The position numbers were made by a program, and so were the translations under genes. Positions 1 through 10,700 of a stretch of 64,000 nucleotides of DNA are shown in pieces (within the stretch, counting starts at the first letter, position 1; each line of letters begins with the position of its first letter). The stretch covers positions 3,319,611 through 3,383,610 of the forward strand of contig OU744448.1 of assembly GCA_916610825.1 (NCBI GenBank), given 5' to 3'. Under the pieces are notes generated by a model. The model worked only from the letters and a program-made list of their open reading frames with translations. It was not told the DNA's origin and did not search any database. Source of the stretch: Haliclystus octoradiatus. Its lineage: Eukaryota > Cnidaria > Staurozoa > Stauromedusae > Haliclystidae.

Positions 1-1753
1 ATTGTTCAACAGGCTTCAAAGCCAGGTTGCAGATAAGCGGGAATTTCACTTATCCGAATTGCACATAAGCGGGTAACACTGTAGTACCATTTGACGTTCA
101 TGAACTGATTCAAGAGGGATAACAGTTGAACTATCATCAACTGTAAATCACAGCAATTATGAGAAACAAGCATATAACATTAAGGGACTCTTAGTAAACT
201 GATTACTGAAAATTTTCAAATTATTTACTAAAAGCTTTTAGGAACTGATTGTTCAAATAGTCAATTTATCATGACATCAATCTTTGAAAGCAAGAGGAAT
301 TACATCAGAAACTGTATAGATAACGGTACTTGTAAGGAACTTTCAAAAAGTATGTGCCCTATAGCCGGATGATATGCCGTATAGCCAAGTATTTATATGA
401 AGAAAGATACAACATTTCACAAACATCAGTTGAATTCAGTAGGCCTATGCTATAAATAATAATCAATAAAGGAGCAAAATTGAGCAATCAGCAGTCGCTA
501 CGAGCTCAACTTGAATTAAGCTTAGCTTAAATTCAACATCATCGTCAGTCAGGATTTCAGCATTGTTTCAAGTTCCAGTTTTAGCATGGCTTCAGGTACA
601 GAAACAATAGGAACGTCAAAAACGCATGTGACTCTATGCGCGTAGAGCTCGCTGGGCGATTTTGCTCCTTTAATAGAAGAAGACGTCATAAAAAGTTTCT
701 ACTGTAGTATGTTATCTACCAGAAATAAAAACAGTGTGTAATGAGAAAAATACTCAAATATTATCGACACGTATGAAGAGGTTGAAATCTGTCAGCACAC
801 AGTACATGTTGGATATATATAACGTACTTCCTTATATTGTTGCAGATTGACGATAATACATCTGTCATTCCAATCCCTGTTTTTGCAGACACCTGGAAAA
901 TAATATACATTGCTTCTTATAGGCCTACACAAGAATCATATTCAATGAATGTAAGCGCAAGGATAATGTGGGAAATATTTCATTAGCTAAGATGGCATAG
1001 CAAATGATGGTATATATCTAGAATAACCCTGTGAAAAACAGTTGAATCGCCCAATTTTTATTGAATTTCATGAACTGTGTTCATAAAAAGTCCATGAAAA
1101 TTAAGCCATTGAACACTCATGTATTTTCTGAACTGTTACTGAATTTTTTTACAATAAATGCCAACGCTAATGAATATATTTGGACAACATTTCGATTTTC
1201 ACAAAAATCCATTATCAAGCCTAAAAATTATGGGAGCAGATTAACTATTTATACTAAAATGATACTGAAAAAGTTCATGAACTCAATACATTTTTTTCAA
1301 AGGAGTTAGGTGTGCATTCAGCACCAAAACCGTATCAATGTATAAACGAGCATTTGCTCATTTTGGTTACGAATCGAAATAAAATTATACACACACACCT
1401 CTACTTGAATAGTGGGATTTTTAGTATTCAAATAATCCCATTGTTTACGAAAACAATGACACATTGTCAGCAATAGCCTTGTTCATAAGATCTCAGTAGT
1501 CAAATGTTGTTTAAATTTTCATAATCACTATTTCGTGTTCCTCAGAAGAAAATTTACTCAAATAAAAATAAATGTGTTACTGTATTGCAATGACAGAGTT
1601 TTGAAGTACTTAATAATATCATGAAAGATTACAAAAGACACAGTATAAAATTTGCTTTGTTATAACGTGAAACCTCTCATGGATAGCTGTTATAGACGTT
1701 TATATATATATTTGAAGTTTGAAAATCAAAAGGATCAATATCTTATACCATAC
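1..1753. other. GUF1 intron sequence / left edge, no exon seen
   Basis: No coding exon is visible on either strand. The next GUF1 exon should lie to the left, but nothing here matches the expected continuation, so it is either outside the window or I missed it. Scattered GTTCATGAAC-type words of the dispersed foldback family occur (for example near 98-108). A small inverted-repeat element sits at 468-672. Confidence 0.6.
468..672. mobile_element. MITE-like terminal inverted repeat element
   Basis: The left end AAAGGAGCAAAATTGAGC is the reverse complement, with few mismatches, of the right end GGGCGATTTTGCTCCTTT about 200 bp away. There is no coding capacity. The size and the TIRs fit a non-autonomous DNA transposon; the superfamily is not determined. 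Confidence 0.55.
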
Positions 1754-4700
1754 CTTTAATATAGATTCTTGTTGGAAACCAAAAAGGTTTGTTAGCTGTC
1801 TAGCAACTCTTTCAGGATCCGCAGTTTTCAAATCAATCTTTTACAACATGCAAATGGAATTATTTGGAAGAAGTCACAAAACATGTAAAGAGTCGCTTTA
1901 TAAGAAGCTGAAGTACAAGTACTTGAGGGCGGTTCCATCGTGTCTGACTGACATATCGGAAGATATTTTCGAATTTTGGATGTTGATACACCCACGCAAA
2001 GTTTGATCAATTATTATTTCTTACAAATAAAGAGTGGCAAAAACATTCCCACAAAGTAAAAATATTCACAATAACTCAAAATATAAATAAACTACAGCAA
2101 GTTTAAGGTCAGTGTCTGACTGACACGGACGCTCGCCATTTTGCCAATTGGAGATGAACATTTGTAGATTTCTGCGAAGTGTTGGCATAAAGAAGAATAA
2201 AATCACTCTCATCATGTTCTTAAGATACTATACTTTACAAATATTATTCATTTTATTAAATACTTTCAAAATATATACGGCAATAAACAAATGTTTCTTG
2301 TGTCTGACTGACAATATTTCGTGTCTGACTAACCTCTTCGAAGCAGTTTGTGTCTGACTGAAATAACTTGACATAAAACACAAGTAATACACTTGTAATA
2401 AAACCTTTATATATTCCTTCCAAATCTATAATCATCATGTCATGTAAATTGGTTGTTATTTTTGTTCAAAATGTAGCACACATACAGATAATATTTCTAA
2501 ACAACAAGGCCAAATGAACTGCCATTTCCATTTCGCATGCGATAATACAGTCAACACGCATGACTAAATATTGACGACAGCGACCTCAAATTACCATGTG
2601 GTGTGAAGTGTCCAGAACAACGGGTAGGCGGTCACACGGCTTCTTTGATTATATGATCATTACGGTATTAGCTTTGAGATGCCGACTGTAGCGCTTAGGT
2701 CGAAACTGTCCGTAAGAATATTTTCTGTCAGTCAGACACGCTGATTTAAAGGATGACGTTGAAGAAAAGAGCAATATTTACCGCCAAATAAGCAAATGAT
2801 TTCTACTTTGCATACGAAAGGATTTAGCGATCAAGTGTCACGCTGCGGAGTAAACAAAACATTTAGGACTTTTTCGTGTTTGACTGACAGCGGCCCGAAG
2901 TGATCGAAACATTTATATAGTTTCAAGGTAAAATACACGCATTATTCTTTAATTTTACTACTTAATAATACAAAACAAGTGAATTCATATTGATTGATGT
3001 AATTTTTAATAGAAAATAATGAACAGAAAAACGCAAAATTTCATGTTTTAGTTTGTTGTTGTTCTCATAAATTCACGAGCGGCCAACTCGACGCTCTCTC
3101 TAAAACATTAATTTTATCCACATCGAAGTCTATAATCTCAATCACACATATATATAATGATGGTAAAAGTATCTATTTTGGAGAAAACAATTGATTTTTT
3201 TGTCTGAATTCCTTGCTTTATTTTTGACGCTTGTAAAATTTTTGGTTTCACTTCTGATGGAATCGCCCTTGAGTTGAAAATTATAAGTATATTTAGTGAA
3301 AAACAAGTAACAGCTTGGCCTCTTCCTCTGCCAAATTATTTCAGAAGTTTATGAACAATCAAGGTCTGGTGATCAGTTCATGAACCTTATCCATTAATTT
3401 TGAATCTCAGGAAATGCCTGTGAAGAGATCCAGATGAACAGCTTAGTAACGCTTTGTAAGCTTTTTAAAGTATTCATGAACTGCTCCTGAATTTTTGACG
3501 AAGCTCATTAACTATTAATGAAGTTTCACAAGAGACAAATTCTAAGCATAAAAGCAGTATTCAATTAAATTTGTTTGTAACCATGCGTTGCAGCTACTCA
3601 CATTACATACAATGCAATTGCAATTTGACCATTCCATTCGCCATCGATAGATTATACAACGATACTCCGTTAATAATTTACTTTAATCATTCAACTAATA
3701 TGTATATACCCACAGTACATAAGATTACAGACCTTATTGATAACTGGAATAACATCCAAATCAAGTGCTTCCGCATGACGGAAATTTGCTACAGTTTGAG
3801 CTTGAATACCCTGCAAACAAAAAACAGTCAATATTGACCGTCTGTGAAAGTATTGGAACAGTGGTGCTCAGCAAAATGAATACTCAATAAATCTGCAAAG
3901 AAAATAATTAGAAACACAACCTGCTTGGTAAAATGGAGCAAGGAGATTTATAAGGCCAATAAGTTTTAATGCTACATTTTGATTCTGAGATTGATTGTGA
4001 ATACATCAATAAAGTCCCCCTCATTAAAAATTGTGATTTCATGAACTTTAAATGATTTTCAATGCCATTTTAACATACATGAACTGCTTTCATAGAAAAC
4101 GTTTTTAGCAAGGTGAAAAGAAGATTTCCAGGGTCATATTTGCAAAAAATCTAGAGCACTGGTAGAAACAGTTCATGAACAGTAAACGGGTCGATTTTCA
4201 TGAACTTCTTTATGCTATATCGTCCACCTCTATACAGCGGCCATCTGCCATTAGTGGTCATGCTTGGTATATCAAAAATAGTAATTCTGTTTACGTCATC
4301 AGCCTCGTTCGTTACAGAGTTATACGAGAGACTGTGTGCACATGCGCAGACCAGTTGTGTCGTTCATATGTTCACACCATGGCACGTGTATTTCTTCGCA
4401 GTAAAAAATAATTAAATATCTTCAATTACACTGATTGATATCGTTACCATCTGGTGTTCCTGGTTTTATCAATTCATCAAACAGATAAGTTATCATTGTA
4501 GTCAATCGTTTTTATTATCCTACAACGATTGCCTATAGAGTTTATTGAACAGCCTCCAAATACAGAAGTCTTTCCAAACAACTTTATTCCTAAGCAGCAT
4601 GCAAAACAGGTACATAAAGGAACTGTTAAAGCTAAAAGATAAAAAAGTTATCGTTGAATGTGAGTTAGAAGAAAAGCAATTTATCTCACCTATTTTCTCT

Positions 4701-7700
4701 GTCCCTAAAAAAGACTCTGATATAAGGTTGATCCTAAATTTAAAGTTATTAAACAACTACATTGAATATTCTCATTTCAAAATGGACTCAATCCACACTG
4801 ATTTAAAACTAACTACAAAAAACTGTTGGTTTGCCTCAATGGACATTAAAGATGCTTATTATAGTGTTAAAATCCATCCTTCTTTTCAAATGTACTTGAA
4901 ATTCAGCTATAAAGGCTCCCTTTATAAATATAGGGTTTATCCTAATGGTCTTTGCTTTTGTCCAAGGAAATTTACCAAACTCCTAAAACCGCCTTTATCT
5001 TACTTAAGAAAGAAGGGATATATTCTATGTGCTTATATTGATGACTTGCTTATCATAGCGCGTACCTACATTGAATGTATTGCAGCTGTAAAGGAAACTT
5101 TCAACATTTTTGATAGCCTAGGTTTTGTTGTTCACCCAGAAAAATCGGTTTTCATCCCAACACAGCACATTACATTTTTAGGTTTTGACCTTTGTTCAGA
5201 TACCATGAAAATCATGTTAACCCCTCAAAAAATTTCAAAGTTATGCAAAATCATTTCCAAATTATTGTCTGAACGTCGTCCAGTTATCAGAGATGCTGCA
5301 AGTGCGATTGGAAATATGGTTGCAAGTTTTCCTGCTGTCAAGTATGGCCCAATCCACTATCGCGTCCTATAAAAAGATAAAACAAATTCTTTAAAAATAG
5401 CTAAATGAAATTTTGATTGCTCAATGAGTTTATCATTAGTTGGAATTTCAGATTTGAAATGATGGTTGTCACATTTGCCAAATGCAAATGAAGACATTGC
5501 ACGTAAACCTATTGAACTCACTATTAATAGTGATGCTTCCCATAGCGGCTGGGGTGCAGTTATGCATGATGTTTCAACTGGTGGGCAATGGTCTATCCAT
5601 GAGTCTCAAGCCCATATAAATCAGCTCGAGCTACTTGCAGCATATTTTGCACTGGAATCATTTCAAAATAATATTATTAACAAACATGTCAAACTCCTCA
5701 TTGACAATACCACAGCTGTGTCTATCATTAATAACATGGGCACCTGCCATAGTGTTGAATGCAATACTATTGCTGTAAAAATTTGGAACTTTTGTGAAAC
5801 ATTTGATATTTGGGTTACTGCTGCCCACATTCCTGGCAAAGATAATGTCATTGCCGATTTTAAATCTAGAAATTTTAATAATGACACTGAGTGGATGCTA
5901 AACCCAAGTCTTTTAGCAAACTCTTTAAGACAGTTATCATTTTCTGTTACGATTGATCTGTTTGCATCTAGATTAAATGCTCAATTCAATGATTTTGTGT
6001 CTTACATGCCTGAACCTGGGCAAAATATATTGATGCTTTCACAATATGTTGGACAGAACAAGAATTTTATTGTTTCCCACCATTTAGTTGCATTCTGAAA
6101 GTATTACAAAAAATCATTCAAGAGAAGGCAACAGGAATAGTTGTGGCTCCAGATTGGCCATCTCAACCATGGTATCCTCTTTTAATGTCTCTAGTTGTTC
6201 AAGATCCACTAATACTACAACCATCAGCAACACTACTTACCCTGCCATCATCACCAACCGTCAGACATCCACTACATCAGAAACTGAAACTACTTATTTG
6301 TCATGTGTCCGGTCACAATTACAGGTAGAAGGTTATGATGCTCAATCGGTGGATATAATTGTAGCCTCCTGGCGGGGAGGAACTCAATCGCAATATGAAA
6401 GTGGTTTAAATTTTGTAAAATAAATAATTGTTCATTGTCTCACCGCCAGTATCAATGGCAATAACTTTTTTGTCTGAATTATATAATAAAGGTTTATCGT
6501 ACAGTAGTATCAATTCCTTTAGAAGTATGTTATCATCAATTTTATGCTGTGGAACAAGTACTATTCCGTTCGGACAGCTTTCCTATTGTTCGCCGTTTTA
6601 TGAAAGGAGTTTTTGAGTTGAGGCCATCGTTGCCTCGTTATCATTTTATTTGGAATGTCTCAACTGTATTTTGCTACATACACCAACGATCTCGTGTAGA
6701 AGACTTGTCGTTGAAAGATTTATCCTATAGGCTTGCATTTTTATTATGTCTATTGAGTGGGCAAAGATGTCAAACCATCTGGAGTCTGTCTTTAGACAAT
6801 ATTTTATATAAGCCAAATAAGATTATATTCACTATTACAAAGAAGCTTAAGCATACGCATCTAGGCACTCATCAAGCTCCATTAGAATTTCTGGTCTATC
6901 CAGAAGATTTGAAACTTTGTATTGTAACTCATCTACATCGGTATATCACACTTACTCAACCATTAAGAAGAACAGAGAAGCAACTGTTAATTAGTCATGT
7001 GAAACCGCATAACGCTATAAGTAAGGAACGTATATCTCATTGGGTTAAAAGTTTCATGAGTTCGGCCAGTCTTGATACTGACATTTTCGCCAGTCATAGT
7101 ACTCGATCTGCATCCTCATCGAAGATTGCCTCTTCTAGTATAGATTTAAAGCATATAATGAGCTCTGCTGGTTGGTCAAATGAAGAAGTTTTTCAACGTT
7201 TTTATAATAAGCCAACACATTCTAACTTTAATTATGGAAATGCATTATTGCGTTCTTGTGATGTTTAATTTACAGTACCTTGCTGTTTATAATAATACGA
7301 CACTTGTGTTATGATTGTCAAAATTTCATTTATCGGTGCTAATGCATTTACTCTTATTTTGTTGTTGTTTTTTAATAATTTTACCATAATGGTTTATTTC
7401 TATCAATGCTATTGCATTTTCAATGATTGTTTTTTGCATTGTCTCATGTTTTCCCGGATATTTCTTACTGCTAAATGTTGCGGCTTCATGTGATCTCTAA
7501 AGTCTCGTATAACTCTGTAACGAACGAGGCTGATGACGTAAACAGAATTTAAAATTAAACGAGACTTGCCTGTAAGTTGAAGGTTAATTGTAATTCTGTG
7601 AGTCATCAGCCAAGGAGTGGAGGAGTTGTACGCCCTCCCTCTGTAGCCTATAGCAGCTATGTTTCCCACACCAGACTCCTCCACTCCATTTTTCACATGA

Positions 7701-10700
7701 AGCCTGCACATTCTCTCTAAAGCCTGGTCTGCGCATGTGCACACAGTCTCTCGCATAACTCCTCCACTCCTCGGCTGATGAATGAGTTTGCAGAATGAGC
7801 TCACAGAATTACAATTAACCTTCAACTTACAGGTAAGTCTCGTTTAATTTTAAATTTTTATTGAATCAACCCTCTATATAAATACCACTTGCATACGGTG
7901 GTCTATTGATCTACCTTTGGCTTTATAGCTGGCTAATATATAAAGGTTTCACTGCAATATATAAATAGTACTTGTTATAAACAATAATAGTATTATCATT
8001 ACCTGGGCAGCATCAACAACAAGAAGGACACCTTGACACGCAAGAAGTGATCGCGAGACTTCATAACTGAAATCTACATGACCCTGATGATGAGAATAAA
8101 AACATTTTTGAAAAAGAAAAAAAGGTTTGTTGTGTGGAAGAGAGAAGGAGTTATTGAGGCAATCCCCTATGAAAAAACAGTTCAGGAGTTCATGAACATT
8201 TCATGAACTTTCACGAAAAGTCCATGAAGAGTTCATGAAAAACTTGGGGCCATTTAACGTTCATGAACTGTTCATGAACCCCTGAACGGTCTTTTACAGA
8301 GTTGAACCTCTCAATATAGTCAATGATTGTACATGAAATGTTCATGAATTCTTGAAAACCTGTATTCTAGAAAAAAAGTTTAGGCTCAGTAATTTATAGC
8401 GTTTAGTTAGCTCATTGTTTATAATAAAAATCTTTTAACTAAGTTATCCTCATTCCTTATTGCAGTATATTATTAGTTTATATAGTTTGTTGAGTAATGA
8501 CTATTAACTGGAAATGACAATTGAAATTTTTAATCATTATTACAATTATATTAATATCAACGGAATGTTTATAATGGAAATATTTTTGTCCTGTCCAATC
8601 ATGACTGAACATGCACATGTATATTTAAAACCTTATCAACTGCTTCACTAAGCAATTAATAGTAAAATTACAGTTAACTTTTTCAATCTCAGAAAATCAT
8701 CAGCAACATTTATCTCTCGACGACCTTTGTTAAGCGTTCATGAACGCTGTGGACTATTAAGCAGGTCAATACGATATTCTTTTATGCGTTGCTTCCTCTG
8801 GACAAACATGTTTTCATCTACAGTTCATGAACTTAGCAAATAGCTACAACCAAACTTTATTACTGGAAGAATAATGTTGCTTGCAGCCTTCATAAAATGA
8901 ATTCCCTACTGTAAAGGATGTATGAGCATTTTCATTGTTGAAAAGACCTGAACCAAACCTTGATGGAAATATTAGTTTATCATCAACAGTTATAGCACAC
9001 CAAAGAAAGTAGATATGAAACACAGAAGTCAATTCTCCCGTAGTATCCTGCTGTATATTGTTAGCAATACTTACAGGTGTGTCGATAAGGTTCAGCAAAA
9101 AGTTTTCATCGCTATATTTGTGAATCATAGATGCAGTCTAAAATAAAATAAATTTCATAGCCTATAGGTAAAAATTGTATTGTTGGTAGGTTATGCATCG
9201 ATGTGTTTCATTAATCAAAATCAAGAGTTTGACTTTGGCTCTTGTACAGATCTGCTCTTAGCATACCTGTGCCTTGACAGTAATACCACGTTCTCTTTCG
9301 ACTTGTAATTTATCAAGTACTTGCTTATTAGATGATTGAGTTTTAATTGTGCCTGCAAAATAAAATACAATAAATTGTATATAAAATATAATCGAATAAA
9401 ATCGAATAAGGTAAAATAATCATACTATAATACTCTATATAATATAAATTGCTTTTGTGAAAAGCCCATGAACAGTTCACAAAAAAGTCCATGAAGATTT
9501 AAGGCCATCTGGTATTCCTGACTACTGCTTAATTAAATGTCTATGAAGAGTTTAGGATGTTCACGAACACTTCATAAGCACTTCGGAAAATCTTTACGAA
9601 AGGGAGAAAGGAGCAGTCCTTTGCTGAATGCCCTTGGAAATGTTTTTAAGTAGGTCGTTTTTCTTGACAAACTGATATCTATATGCCTACCTGTGTATTC
9701 GAGTAATCTGTCAGCCAATGTACTCTTTCCATGATCAACATGAGCAATTATACTAAAGTTACGTGTATTTTCAATCGAAGTAGTCGATATAATGCCCTGG
9801 TAACTTTTGTTTGAATCTTCCTGACTCTAAATAAAGGAATACGATATTATTTAAGTATATTGTTAAAAAGATGATGCCACACAAATTTCTGTAATTTATA
9901 TTTTAATGATATTATAAATTAGAGGTGCACCGAATACTACATTTGCCAATTATCAACATCGATCTATTTCTACCAATAAATTATAAATAATCGAGCGATT
10001 AATCGGCTAAAAGCCGATTATTTTCCATTAAATATTTTTTATGAATAATTTCAACTCAAATTTTATCCAATAATCTTAGATATGCTAGAAGATGTTCAAC
10101 ATGAAAAAAAATTGATGCTTGAATCAATTGTAACTTGAATCAAATATATATAACAGTCCAGGAGTTGATGAACAGTTGATGAACGTTTAATGGCCAAACA
10201 TTTTTATAAACTGTCTATGAACTGTCTGTGGGGGTTCATGATCAGTTCAGGAAAATTGGAGCCATTTAACGTTCAGGAACTAATCATGAACTCCTGAACT
10301 GTTTTTCGCAGGGGTAGTTTTGAATGGCAATCCTAGCATGCAGTTTGAATACTATTTGTTATTAAAGAGAATAAAATTAAAACACAGACATGTTTCATTT
10401 GTCAATTTTTGAGAAAACATCATGCAGGCGATCATATGATCATGCAGTGAGAACAAAATGGCGGTGAACTACGAGGCAAATTTTGGATGGAAAAAAAATA
10501 ATGATAAAAAAGAGTTTCACAATACTGCTTTCCAGATGAGTGGAATTATTGATGAACTGTTAATCAACTATAAAATTGTTTTTTTTTCATATGTGGTAGG
10601 TTCACCAACACTAATTATACCCGTAAATATATATAGTTTGAAATGTTACATAAACTGTTTACAGGTTTTCATTCACAGTTCATTGATCATCGTGCAGGTA

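Larger units (their letters stand above)
4283..7549 (+). mobile_element. DIRS-type tyrosine-recombinase retrotransposon, decayed
   Basis: An approximately 50-bp sequence at 4283-4333 is the reverse complement of 7501-7549 apart from a 2-bp indel, giving inverted terminal repeats as in DIRS elements. Between them, on the plus strand, lie reverse transcriptase, RNase H and a tyrosine recombinase, the gene set of DIRS/Ngaro elements, which integrate without an integrase of the DDE type. No gag-like ORF and no methyltransferase domain is seen, and the coding sequence is broken by at least three frameshifts or stops, so this copy is dead. It sits in the GUF1 intron between exons 7 and 8, antisense to the gene. 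Confidence 0.85.

Noticed and set aside
4175-4415. Two overlapping short plus-strand frames before the DIRS RT, as a possible gag
   Set aside because: They mostly overlap the terminal repeat and lack any gag feature.
7409-7825. 138-codon minus-strand open frame
   Set aside because: It runs across the DIRS terminal repeat and foldback; no protein signature.
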